In this document: one piece after another, positions 54,156 through 62,404 of the stretch
Layout: the number at the start of each line of letters is the position of its first letter
How positions within the stretch are numbered: the first letter of the stretch is position 1
NCBI RefSeq assembly: GCF_000308455.1
Contig: NZ_BAFP01000150.1
Coordinates: 1 to 64,000, forward strand
DNA: 64,000 nucleotides
Direction: 5' to 3'
Source of the DNA: Nocardia abscessus NBRC 100374
GTDB lineage: Bacteria > Actinomycetota > Actinomycetes > Mycobacteriales > Mycobacteriaceae
Made by a program: the position numbers and the translations under genes
Notes under the pieces: generated by a model
Told to the model about the DNA's origin: nothing
Seen by the model: only the letters and a program-made list of their open reading frames with translations
Databases searched by the model: none

Positions 54156-55007
54156 TTACACGCGGGAATAGCGTCTGATCAGGGCTAACGACTCCATTCG
54201 TGAGAGCGACTGCTGCACCGCGCGCTGGTAGGCGAAGCGCAGATCGCGGACCAGATCCGGGTCTTCGACGGCCCCGCCGAACACCGCGCTCTCCACCCAG
54301 CCGAAGGTGGGCAGCTGCTCGCCGGCGAAGTCGATGAGGTGGAAGCTGGACCCGCCGAGCACCGCGCCCGCGGTGGCCGCGAACGGGATCACACGCACCT
54401 CGACGGTGTCCAGCTCCTCGATCATCTCCGCCAAGTAGTCCAGCTGCCCGCGCAGCACGTCCGGACCTCCGGTCTGCTGCAAGAGGGTGCCCTCGCCGAA
54501 CACCGCGGTCAGCTCCACCGGCTGCGCGCCGCGCAACCGCTCTTGGCGTCGCATCCGGATCGCCACCAATTGCTCGACCTGGACGGGGCGGATCATCACG
54601 TCGGCACTGATCAGGGCGCGGGCGTAGTCCTCGGTCTGCAACAAGCCGGGCACGACGAGACTGTCGTAGCTGCGGATGCTCTGCGCGCCGTATTCCATGC
54701 CGTACAGCCGCTGCAACTCCGGCCCGATCAGTGCGGAGGACTTCGTCCACCAGCCGCGCTGCTTACTGGTTTCCAGCAGGGCCAGCAGCTCGGCGCGTTC
54801 CTCGGCTTCCACCTCGAGCAGTTCGAGCACCGGGCCGATGGTCTTGGTGGTGAGTACCCGCCTGCCCTTCTCGACATGCGACCAGTTGGCCGGGGTGAAT
54901 CCCACTCGCCGCGCGAAGCCCGCGGAGTCGAACCCCCGCTGTTCGCGCAGTTCACGCAGCCGAAGCACCAGTTCCCAACGGGCCACGGTGGGCGAGACGG
55001 GTGCCAT
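54156..55007 (-). CDS. XRE-family regulator with DUF5753 domain
   Basis: This 283-residue regulator has an N-terminal helix-turn-helix (LRELREQRGFDSAGFARRVG, then FTPANWSHVEKGRR) and a DUF5753 C-terminal domain (residues about 95-275, with YDSLVVPGLLQTEDYARAL and VRVIPFAATAGAVLGGSSFH). This is the WhiJ-type pair with the DUF397 gene immediately downstream. ATG 55007 is chosen; upstream, TTGACA on the minus strand at 55058-55053 looks like a -35 box. It is divergent from the small-partner gene at 55.1 kb, so the shared 130-base region is likely its regulated promoter. Confidence 0.9.
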   Translation of the reverse strand: MAPVSPTVARWELVLRLRELREQRGFDSAGFARRVGFTPANWSHVEKGRRVLTTKTIGPVLELLEVEAEERAELLALLETSKQRGWWTKSSALIGPELQRLYGMEYGAQSIRSYDSLVVPGLLQTEDYARALISADVMIRPVQVEQLVAIRMRRQERLRGAQPVELTAVFGEGTLLQQTGGPDVLRGQLDYLAEMIEELDTVEVRVIPFAATAGAVLGGSSFHLIDFAGEQLPTFGWVESAVFGGAVEDPDLVRDLRFAYQRAVQQSLSRMESLALIRRYSRV

Positions 55008-55138
55008 GGGTGGGGATGCTACGCCCGCGCGGACGCGCCGCGCGGTGACTATTGTCAAGCGACTTGCGCCGGGCTACTGTCGAGACCAGCGATCGATATC
55101 TTCCGAGCACGCTCCACCGGCAGCGAGGCGAGGTTGTC

Positions 55139-55663
55139 ATGAGTACATCGCGCATCGAATCAGGCAGACAACTGGCGTCCACGGAGTTCCCGGCGATCCA
55201 GGACGCGTTCGCTCGCTGCCGCCGCTACCGCGAGGACAACAAGCTGTACGCCCTCGTGGACCCGATCCTCGGTCGCATCATGCTGGAAGTCGGCGCGGTC
55301 GGAGCGGTCGTGATGCCCGCCGTGTTCGGCCGGCGCGTGCGCGAGCGGTTGGCCGCCGGAGCCGAGTCCCGGCCCGGCCCGGTCATCGCGCATCCGCGTG
55401 CGGACCGCTGGACGTTCCTGACCGGCCCCACCGACAACACTTATTTCGACACCGGACTGTTCGCCGATCTGTTCCGGGTCTGCGCCGCGATCGCACTGCC
55501 GGGCAGCCACATCGTGCTGCCCTCACCCACCGACGAGCACGGCGGCTACCGAACCTGGGTCGTGGCGCCCGACGGCGACTTCCGCCGCGAATTCGCCGAG
55601 GTGATCGCCGCGACCCGGGCGTGCGCCGCGACTACCGGGGCGTCGGCGCGGGTGGCGGAGTGA
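55139..55663 (+). CDS. Small DUF397-associated protein, paralogue of the 13.8-kb gene
   Basis: This 174-residue soluble protein is paralogous to the one at 13752-14222 through RCRRYRED, LVDPILGRIMLEVG, RPGPVIAHPRADRWTFL and HIVLPSPTDEHGGYRTWVV. The core resembles part of the actinobacterial primase/polymerase-like domain, but this is tentative and no catalytic residues can be assigned. GAGG lies before ATG 55139. It is divergent from the XRE/DUF397 pair and its 3' end overlaps the convergent DUF4190 gene by 32 bases. Confidence 0.75.
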   Translation: MSTSRIESGRQLASTEFPAIQDAFARCRRYREDNKLYALVDPILGRIMLEVGAVGAVVMPAVFGRRVRERLAAGAESRPGPVIAHPRADRWTFLTGPTDNTYFDTGLFADLFRVCAAIALPGSHIVLPSPTDEHGGYRTWVVAPDGDFRREFAEVIAATRACAATTGASARVAE

Positions 55664-56147
55664 GCGTGACGCTGTACTTGTCCTGCAGCTTCTGATTCCA
55701 CTCGCGCTCGCACTGCTCGATCTTGGACTGGTCGTTGCCCGCCTTGTTCACGCAGTCCACGAAGTCCTTGCCACCCGAGTCGATGAAGAAGCTGTAACCG
55801 ACGATGGTGAACAGGACGGCGCCGACGATGCCGAGCACACCGAGGACCACACCGGCGATCGCCATGCCCATGCCTCCCGCGGTGCCCGCGCGGGCCTTGA
55901 CCACCGCGATGATGCCGAAGATGACGGCGAAGACGCCGCCGACGTAACCGCCGATGATCGTCCAGAAGAACAGCAACGCGAGGATGCCGAACACCAAGGC
56001 GGTGATCGCCAGGCCACGGCCTTTCGGCGATTCCTGCCAGTAGCCGGGCTGACCGGCGTACTGGCCGCCCGGAGGCGGTGGGTACTGCCCCGGCGGTGGG
56101 TATGGCCCCGGGTACTGGCCGGGCGGCGGGGGCGGATATTGCGACAT
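55632..56147 (-). CDS. DUF4190 membrane protein with proline-rich N-terminus
   Basis: This 171-residue protein starts with a PPPPPGQYPGPYPPP-type tail of about 40 residues, followed by a DUF4190 region with three hydrophobic helices (LAITALVFGILALLFF, VGGVFAVIFGIIAVV and IAGVVLGVLGIVGAVLF). An extracytoplasmic end with a CVNKAGNDQSKIEQCE cysteine pair follows. A GAGAGGAA-type site precedes the ATG. Its last 32 bases overlap the convergent small-partner gene. Function unknown; Pro/Tyr-rich tails of this kind are common in actinobacterial envelope proteins. Confidence 0.85.
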   Translation of the reverse strand: MSQYPPPPPGQYPGPYPPPGQYPPPPGGQYAGQPGYWQESPKGRGLAITALVFGILALLFFWTIIGGYVGGVFAVIFGIIAVVKARAGTAGGMGMAIAGVVLGVLGIVGAVLFTIVGYSFFIDSGGKDFVDCVNKAGNDQSKIEQCEREWNQKLQDKYSVTLTPPPAPTPR

Positions 56148-56259
56148 GGACTTCCTCTCCGTCGTTGCCTCGCGATGCTCGGTCCGGACGAGGTGATCCG
56201 GGGGTGCACGCGTCGCCTACTGATCGCGCTCCCTACGGACGGATGTTAATGCGAACCGG

Positions 56260-57051
56260 CTATTGGGCGCCCAGTCGTGCGTGCATCTCCCATACCAGGA
56301 TTTCCGAAGGCCGCCGCGCCACCACACGTTGGCCACCCGACCTGGTCAAACGCACCGCGTCCCCCTCGTAGAGCAGACCCACGCCCTCCATGTCCACCTC
56401 TCCGCGCGCCACGAATAAGTGCAGATAGGGCGCGTCGGGTAGGTCGACCACCTGCTCGGTGCCCGGCTCCGCGCTCACCATACGTGCCACGTGCAGCGCC
56501 GAATGGCTGCTGTTGATGGCGATGGCGGTGCGATCGCGGTAGCGAGGCAGGCCGGAGGCGACCGTCACCAGACCGCCCCCGGCCAGTTCGTCGTCGATTT
56601 CGAGCTGCTCGTAACCGGGGATGAGCCCCGGCTCGTCGGGCACCACCCACATCTGCACGAAATGGACGGGCTCGTCGTGTTCGGGGACCCGGCCGTCCAA
56701 CCGCCACGCGTCGTTCTTCTCCGAATGCAGGATGCCGGTGCCCGCGCTCATCCGCTGGGCCAGCCCGGGATAGATGACACCGCTGTGGCCCAGGGAATCC
56801 TGGTGCACCAAGCTGCCGCCGAGCACCCAGGTGACGATCTCCATGTCGCGATGCGGGTGAGTGTCGAAACCCTGCCCCGGGGAGACCACGTCTTCGTTGT
56901 TGACCAGCAGCAGGCCGTGGTGGGTGTTGTCGGGATCGTAATGTTCCCCGAAGGAGAACGAGTGCTTCGAATCCAGCCAGGAGACCCGCGTCTTCATGCG
57001 GTCGCCGCCACGGTGGACATCGATGTGTGGTGTCGTGAGTGTGGACATCAT
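56260..57051 (-). CDS. Pirin-family protein
   Basis: This 263-residue bicupin protein of the pirin family has metal-binding histidines in FDTHPHRDMEIVTWVL and a later HSEKND, with the C-terminal cupin around LHLFVARGEVD. Some pirins act as quercetin 2,3-dioxygenase, others are redox regulators; the role here is not known. AGGAGG lies directly before ATG 57051. Confidence 0.9.
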   Translation of the reverse strand: MMSTLTTPHIDVHRGGDRMKTRVSWLDSKHSFSFGEHYDPDNTHHGLLLVNNEDVVSPGQGFDTHPHRDMEIVTWVLGGSLVHQDSLGHSGVIYPGLAQRMSAGTGILHSEKNDAWRLDGRVPEHDEPVHFVQMWVVPDEPGLIPGYEQLEIDDELAGGGLVTVASGLPRYRDRTAIAINSSHSALHVARMVSAEPGTEQVVDLPDAPYLHLFVARGEVDMEGVGLLYEGDAVRLTRSGGQRVVARRPSEILVWEMHARLGAQ

Positions 57052-57283
57052 GGTCCTCCTCTCGGGACCGTGCACCGATCGCCATTCAGGGTAGGAGCAC
57101 TTCCACCGCGGTACTCCGCATTCCTAGTAAATTGTGCCGCACTCGGCATTTTACGCGAGCGACCGGAAGGTGAACGGCAGGCGAGCAGAACCGACCGGTA
57201 GGTCGAAACGCCGGGTCACCTCGTCGGATATCGTGGTCCGACCCCGATTGCCAAGCGCGACAACGACAACCGGAGGTAACGAC

Positions 57284-57748
57284 GTGCTGGACCCCGACGA
57301 CCTCGCCCGGATCGAGCAGCAACTCCGCAGCGAAGCTCGTCGCGACGGCATCGCGCATTTCGTGATCGGCGTCGCCGTGTTCCGCGAAGGCCGGCTTCTG
57401 GTGGTGCGCCGGGTCGCCGACGACTATCACGGCGGTATGTACGAACTGCCCGGCGGGGGCGTCGAATCGGGGGAGACATTCGCCGCGTGCGTGGAGCGGG
57501 AATTGCTGGAGGAAACGGGCCTGCGGATGCGCGCCGTCACCGACTTCCTCGGCGGATTCGATTACGCCACCCGGACCAAGGCGAAAGTGCGGAAATACAC
57601 CTTCGTCGTGGAGGCACAGCCAGGTGACGTCGCGCTCGCGCCAGGGGAGCACGACGCCTTCGCCTGGATCGACGCGGACGCGCTCGACGGGCTGCCGATG
57701 GCACCCGATATGCGGGAGACCGTGAGCGTGCTCGTCGACCGGGTGTGA
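57284..57748 (+). CDS. NUDIX hydrolase
   Basis: This 154-residue enzyme contains a perfect NUDIX box (GX5EX7REUXEEXGU) in the segment beginning GGGVESGET and ending EETGL, around residues 65-87. It would hydrolyse a nucleoside-diphosphate-linked compound. The GTG start at 57284 has GGAGG 7 bases upstream; the longer frame from 57134 has no such site. It is divergent from pirin. The substrate is not predictable. Confidence 0.9.
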   Translation: MLDPDDLARIEQQLRSEARRDGIAHFVIGVAVFREGRLLVVRRVADDYHGGMYELPGGGVESGETFAACVERELLEETGLRMRAVTDFLGGFDYATRTKAKVRKYTFVVEAQPGDVALAPGEHDAFAWIDADALDGLPMAPDMRETVSVLVDRV

Positions 57749-57820
57749 CTCGCCCGCCCCGGGTTCGTCACCGAGACGCGAGCGTGCGGCGTCGGCGGCG
57801 AACGCAGTACGCTCGCGGAC

Positions 57821-59173
57821 GTGTCGACTGGTCACGCCGAAGGCCTCACTCCCGCAGAGCATCGGCCGGTGGGACTGCGCGTCACACTTCGGCAGAGTCC
57901 GGGCGTGTCGCGGCTGGCCGTGGTGCGTTTCGCCGGGCAATTCGGCGATGGGATGTTCCAGGCTGCCTTGTCCGGCGCGATCCTGTTCAACCCCGAGCGG
58001 CAGACCGACCCGCTGGCCATCGCGGCGGGCTTCGCGGTGCTGCTGCTGCCGTATTCGCTGATCGGACCGTACGCGGGGGCGCTACTGGACCGGTGGGATC
58101 GGCGCACCGTGCTGCTGGTTGCCAATGTGGTGCGCGCCGTTCTGATCGCGCTGGCGAGCGCGGGGCTGCTGGCCGGGACCGCCGAGACGCCGCTGCTGTT
58201 GCTGGCGTTGGCGGTGGTGGGCGTCAGCCGATTCGTCCTGGCCGGAGTGTCGGCGGCGCTGCCGCAGGTGCTGGCGCAGGCGTGGCTGGTGCCGATGAAC
58301 TCGGTGCTGGCCACGGTCGCCTCCGGGTGCGCCGGATTGGGCGCGGCGGTCGCCGTGGGTGTGATCGGGTTGATCGGAGCGGGGGACTTCGGTTCGGCGG
58401 TCGCGGTCGCGATCAGCGGCATCGGGTCGGTGCTCGGCGCGGTGCTGTCGGCCGGGTTCCGGCCGCGCGTGCTCGGTCCGGGGCCCGACGCGGCGAAAGG
58501 TGAGAACACCGTGCACGCGATCGCCACCGGACTGCGCACCGGCGCCAGGGCGGTATGGGAATCCAGAGTGGTCACGACGGCGATGCTGGGCATCGGTACC
58601 CATCGGATCGTGTTCGGCATGAATACGCTGATCATGGTGCTGGTCTTGCGCCACCCCCCGGTGGACTCCTCCGGACTCAGCGGTGGCCTGGTCGGTTTCG
58701 GCGTCGCGATCGCCGCGACCGCGGCGGGGATGCTGGTGGCCGCCGTCGTCACGCCGCTGCTCATTCCCCGGCTGGGGCGGGCGCGCACCGTGATCGCCGG
58801 TCTGATCTCCGCGATGCTGGTGCAACTGACGTTGGTCACGCCGATCGCGTTCGCCGACTCGGACACCGCGGCGGAGCGTGCGCACGAACTCCTCTTGGTC
58901 GGCGCCTTCCTGCTGGGCCTGGCCGGACAGACGATCAAGCTGACCGGTGACGCGACCATGCAGATCGATATCGACGACGCCCGGCGCGGTCAGGTCTTCG
59001 CGTTGCAGGACACCGTCTTCAACATCGCGTTCGTGCTGGCGATCGCGGTCGCCGCCCTGGCCGTTCCGGATGACGGGCGCTCGGCCGTCGTGGTGCTCGC
59101 AGGTGCGGCGATCTACGCCGCGGGCATCGCCGCCATCGCGTTGAACATGCGACGCGGCGCACTCAGGCGATGA
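57821..59173 (+). CDS. MFS transporter
   Basis: This 450-residue integral membrane protein has about 12 hydrophobic helices in two halves. The motif-A-like loop is GALLDRWDRRTVLL. The central loop (residues about 215-245) is hydrophilic. It resembles the MFS_3/MFS_1 efflux group, with no substrate predicted. The start is GTG; the 3' end overlaps the convergent gene by 11 bases. Confidence 0.85.
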   Translation: MSTGHAEGLTPAEHRPVGLRVTLRQSPGVSRLAVVRFAGQFGDGMFQAALSGAILFNPERQTDPLAIAAGFAVLLLPYSLIGPYAGALLDRWDRRTVLLVANVVRAVLIALASAGLLAGTAETPLLLLALAVVGVSRFVLAGVSAALPQVLAQAWLVPMNSVLATVASGCAGLGAAVAVGVIGLIGAGDFGSAVAVAISGIGSVLGAVLSAGFRPRVLGPGPDAAKGENTVHAIATGLRTGARAVWESRVVTTAMLGIGTHRIVFGMNTLIMVLVLRHPPVDSSGLSGGLVGFGVAIAATAAGMLVAAVVTPLLIPRLGRARTVIAGLISAMLVQLTLVTPIAFADSDTAAERAHELLLVGAFLLGLAGQTIKLTGDATMQIDIDDARRGQVFALQDTVFNIAFVLAIAVAALAVPDDGRSAVVVLAGAAIYAAGIAAIALNMRRGALRR

Positions 59174-59660
59174 AGGGCTCGTCGTCGAGGTCTCGTCCGT
59201 CGCGGCCGAGCCAGTGTGCGATGTGCTCGGGGAGCGGGCCCGCGGCCGGGCTGCCGCATGGTGTGCCTTCCTGATCCGGCTCCGGCAGGGGCGAATCCGG
59301 TAGCTGTTCGCCGCTGGGCGCACGATCGGGCCCCGGAGCGTCCGTGCGCACGATCCAGTCCAGCGGCTCGCTCGCCGCGTCGCCCGGCAGACCGGTGACG
59401 TGGTGGTTCCACGTGCCCAGGCCGGTGGGATCGGTGAAGAAATGGTCGAGCACCCCATCGTCATCGAGATCCAGCGCCGCGATGTCGGCGCGGCCCGAGC
59501 CGGCCGAATCCCACAGCGCGTCATCGGCGATGCCGTCTCCGTCGAAGTCCAGCCGCACCGCGTCGGCCGTGCCCGTGCCGCCGAGTTCCAGGTCTGCCTC
59601 GCTGGTCCACACGTGCACAGGACCGTCGCCGGTACCGAACACGTACTCGATCTCGTTCAT
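59163..59660 (-). CDS. Acidic protein with calcium-loop-like repeats
   Basis: This 165-residue soluble acidic protein has two DxDxDG-type loops (LDFDGDGIADD and LDLDDDGVLDH) separated by 24 residues, a pattern of dockerin-like or EF-hand-like calcium sites. A Pro/Gly/Asp-rich C-terminus follows. Similar mycobacterial proteins are annotated as pullulanase-like or DUF6802, which I cannot verify. No signal peptide is seen. Its stop overlaps the MFS gene stop region. Confidence 0.75.
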   Translation of the reverse strand: MNEIEYVFGTGDGPVHVWTSEADLELGGTGTADAVRLDFDGDGIADDALWDSAGSGRADIAALDLDDDGVLDHFFTDPTGLGTWNHHVTGLPGDAASEPLDWIVRTDAPGPDRAPSGEQLPDSPLPEPDQEGTPCGSPAAGPLPEHIAHWLGRDGRDLDDEPFIA

Positions 59661-59900
59661 ATGTCCTTGGACGCGTGCGGCGCCGCTCCGGTTCCATTAC
59701 GCGCCGGTTTTTCGATTCACCGTCCCCCGTTCGCGGCTGTCGTTCCGGTAAGTTGACCTGTCAGCGGCCGACCGACAGGAGTCAACACGACATGGGTTCT
59801 CCGGTGCACCACCTCGACGCGGTACGAGAACTGCTGGGCACGTGGAAAACTCGGTCCGCCACCAGGCTCTCGATCACCGGCTAGCCGCGGCCGGGCCGAC

Positions 59901-61577
59901 GTGACGCGCGCATTCGCAATCGCCTCCCCTTGGGCACCGGCCATGGTCGGCGCACTGCTCGTCGGCGCCGTCGCCCTGCCCATGCCCGCCGCGCAGGCCG
60001 CGCCGTTCCCGTGGGCGCCGCCGCCGGTGAACAGCTGCGGCGAGGTCGGTTTCGACCCGCTCGCTCGCGAGCCCGATCCGGCACAACCCCCTCCGCCACC
60101 GCTGCCGCCGCAGATCGACATCCCGGTGCCGATTCCGGAACTCACGCCGGTTCCGGTGCCCGACCCACCGCAGGACAACACTCGCGTCGTCCCCGACCCG
60201 CTGCCGGCGAATCCGTGTGACAACCCGTGCCCGGACATCAGGGACAACCCGAAGCATCCCGAGCCGGATCCCGACCCCAGCCCGACGCCCGAGACCGGCA
60301 CCGACGAAGGGACCGGTTCGAGTTCCGGCTCCTCCGGCTCGGCCTCGGGGTCAGGTTCGGGCAGCGGATCCGGGTCCGGCTCGGGGTCCGGTGCGCCGGT
60401 CAAGCTGCCGCGCATCGAGTTCAAGCCCGAGATCGAGCCGATTCCGGTGCCGGTGCCCGGCGAACCGGGCGAGGAGCCACAGCCCGCTCCACCCCACGTG
60501 GTCCATCCGGCCGAACCGGGTCCGCTCGCGGCGCCGGTGGCCGCGCCGAGGGTCGAGTCGGTCCGGCTGGTCGAGCAGGTGACCGGGCACGGCTCGCAGA
60601 ACCGCACCGACATGCGCTGGCAGGTCGACGGAACCGATCTCGGCCTGATGTGGGAGACCACGCCCGGTGAGGTCGCCGTGGTGTTCGGCGACACCTTCGG
60701 CAAGGGCTGGGGTGGCGGCGGCGCGGGCAACGACGATCAGGACTGGCGCAGCAACGTCATCGGTTTCAGCACCGACCGCGATCTGTCCGACGGGCTGACC
60801 CTGGACACCTTCGCACAGGACAGTCGCTGTCACGCGGCGGAGATCCTGGGCAGCCGCAAGATCAAGAACTGGGAGACCACCACCATCCCGACCTCCGGCT
60901 TCGCCATCGGGAACCGCCACTACCTCAGCTACATGTCGGTCAACAGGTGGAGCCGCATCCCGGGGCTGTGGTGGACCAACTACGGCGGTATCGCCTACTC
61001 CGACGACCACGGGCGAACCTGGCGGAAAGACCAGCATGCCAAGTGGGACAACCTCTTCGGTCTCGGCAAGTTCCAAGTGGCGGCGATGGTGCCGCACGAC
61101 GACTACGTCTACATGTTCGGCACGCCCAACGGGCGCGTCGGCATGATCGCACTGGCCCGCGTGCCCGAGCACCAGATTCTGAACAAGTCCGCCTATCAAT
61201 ACTGGGTGGGCGGCAGCTGGGCACCCGCCGCCGAGAACCACGCCACCCCGTTGGTGCTGGGCATGGCCAGTGAGCTCTCGGTGCGCTACGACCGGGAGAC
61301 CGAGCAGTGGCAGATGGTCTACCTGGATTCGGCCCGGGGCGCGATCGTATTGCGTACCGCGGCGAGCCCACAGGGCGCGTGGACGGACGCGATCCCACTG
61401 GTCTCCACCGCCGACTACCCGAAGTCCTACGGCGGATTCATCCATCCGTGGTCGACCGGCGAGGACCTGTACTTCATGATCTCGGCGTGGGACAGCTACA
61501 ACGTGTATCTCATGCACGCCAGGCTGGAGCCGAGCACGAGCCGGCGTCAGCCCGCCCGCACGAATCGCACGGGCTGA
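59901..61577 (+). CDS. Secreted DUF4185 protein, candidate endo-D-arabinanase (GH183)
   Basis: This 558-residue exported protein has a signal peptide (AMVGALLVGAVALPMPAAQA), a proline-rich region (about 45-130), a Gly-Ser run of about 20 residues encoded by a GC-rich microsatellite near 60320-60390, a second proline-rich linker, and a C-terminal DUF4185 domain (about 210-545, with VVFGDTFGKGW and GIAYSDDHGRTW). DUF4185 enzymes from mycobacteria were recently shown to cut D-arabinan (GH183), so remodelling of arabinogalactan or lipoarabinomannan is plausible. The start is GTG 59901 without a Shine-Dalgarno. Its 3' end overlaps pxpC by 31 bases. Confidence 0.82.
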   Translation: MTRAFAIASPWAPAMVGALLVGAVALPMPAAQAAPFPWAPPPVNSCGEVGFDPLAREPDPAQPPPPPLPPQIDIPVPIPELTPVPVPDPPQDNTRVVPDPLPANPCDNPCPDIRDNPKHPEPDPDPSPTPETGTDEGTGSSSGSSGSASGSGSGSGSGSGSGSGAPVKLPRIEFKPEIEPIPVPVPGEPGEEPQPAPPHVVHPAEPGPLAAPVAAPRVESVRLVEQVTGHGSQNRTDMRWQVDGTDLGLMWETTPGEVAVVFGDTFGKGWGGGGAGNDDQDWRSNVIGFSTDRDLSDGLTLDTFAQDSRCHAAEILGSRKIKNWETTTIPTSGFAIGNRHYLSYMSVNRWSRIPGLWWTNYGGIAYSDDHGRTWRKDQHAKWDNLFGLGKFQVAAMVPHDDYVYMFGTPNGRVGMIALARVPEHQILNKSAYQYWVGGSWAPAAENHATPLVLGMASELSVRYDRETEQWQMVYLDSARGAIVLRTAASPQGAWTDAIPLVSTADYPKSYGGFIHPWSTGEDLYFMISAWDSYNVYLMHARLEPSTSRRQPARTNRTG

Positions 61578-61578
61578 C
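61546..61578. terminator. Inverted repeat within the convergent 3' overlap
   Basis: GTCAGCCCG and CGGGCTGAC form a 9-bp inverted repeat with a 15-base spacer that contains both stop codons of the DUF4185 and pxpC genes. It may serve as a shared terminator. Confidence 0.55.
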
Positions 61579-62404
61579 CCGGTCGCGCCTGCGCGATCAC
61601 GTCGACGTCGGCATCGAGGAGCACCGCGATCACCGGATAACCGCCCGTGACCGGGTGATCGGCGAGAAAGACCACCGGTTGTCCGCTCGGCGGCACCTGG
61701 ATCGAGCCGAGCGCCATGCCCTCGGTCGGCAGTTCACGGGTGACCTTGCGGGCCAGCGGTGGACCGGTGCGGCGATCCAAGCGGGCGCCGATCCGGTCGG
61801 TCTCGGAGGAGACCTCCCATTCGCCGTCGAACAGGGCCGCGGCATCGGAGAACCAATCGTCGCGCGGACCGAGCACGGCGCGGACGGTGACGGCGTCCGC
61901 GGGCAACTCGGCCACCGGGGCGACGTCCACGACCGGAATCGTGTGCGGAGAAGGACCGATCGGGAGCCGATCGCCCTTTCTCAGAGGCTCCGGCCCCAGA
62001 CCGGACATGGTGTCGCGGCTGCGGGATCCGAGCGTGGCCGGTACGTCGATGCCGCCGCGCACCGCGACGTAGCCGCGCAGTCCGAGGGAGGCGTACCCGA
62101 GCCGGAGTGCCTGACCCGGGTCGAGTTCCAGGACGCTCGCGTGCCCCACCGGCCTGCCGTCGACGGTGGCGGGCGCAGGCGCGCCGGTGACCGCCAGCAT
62201 GACGTGCTCCTCGGCGTGCAGGGCGAGCCCGCCGAGGAGCACTTCGATCGCCGCGTGCCCTTCCGGGTTGCCGACCAGCCGATTGGCCAGCCGCAGCGAC
62301 CCGCGGTCCGCCGCCCCCGCGAGGCCGACACCGGAATCGAACCAGCCCGGCCGTCCGAGATCCTGGATGGTCGCGAGTGGACCGACCTCGTCGACGACGA
62401 TCAT
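61547..62404 (-). CDS. pxpC: 5-oxoprolinase subunit PxpC (KipA-like carboxyltransferase fold)
   Basis: This 285-residue subunit of the PxpABC 5-oxoprolinase converts toxic 5-oxoproline to glutamate with ATP. Family segments are GPLATIQDLGRPGW, GAADRGSLRLANRLVGN, GYVAVRGGIDVP, GSRSRDTMSG and a late PVVFLADHPVTGGYP. ATG 62404 overlaps the pxpB stop by ATGA. It is the last gene of the pxpABC operon read leftward. Confidence 0.93.
   Translation of the reverse strand: MIVVDEVGPLATIQDLGRPGWFDSGVGLAGAADRGSLRLANRLVGNPEGHAAIEVLLGGLALHAEEHVMLAVTGAPAPATVDGRPVGHASVLELDPGQALRLGYASLGLRGYVAVRGGIDVPATLGSRSRDTMSGLGPEPLRKGDRLPIGPSPHTIPVVDVAPVAELPADAVTVRAVLGPRDDWFSDAAALFDGEWEVSSETDRIGARLDRRTGPPLARKVTRELPTEGMALGSIQVPPSGQPVVFLADHPVTGGYPVIAVLLDADVDVIAQARPGQPVRFVRAG

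Noticed and set aside
51691..54750. A single 1019-residue open frame joining the M13 peptidase to upstream sequence
   Set aside because: The upstream part is the shadow of the DUF397 and XRE genes. The peptidase begins at 53709, where the family alignment starts.
59792..59884. A 30-codon ORF (starts MGSPVHHLD) just before the DUF4185 gene, preceded by CAGGAG
   Set aside because: The ribosome-binding site is about 11 bases away and there is no coding signal or recognised pattern. It could be a leader, but support is too weak to annotate.
60315..60395. Possible repeat element or array in the glycine-serine coding stretch
   Set aside because: It encodes a protein linker inside the DUF4185 gene and is a simple codon repeat, not an independent element.
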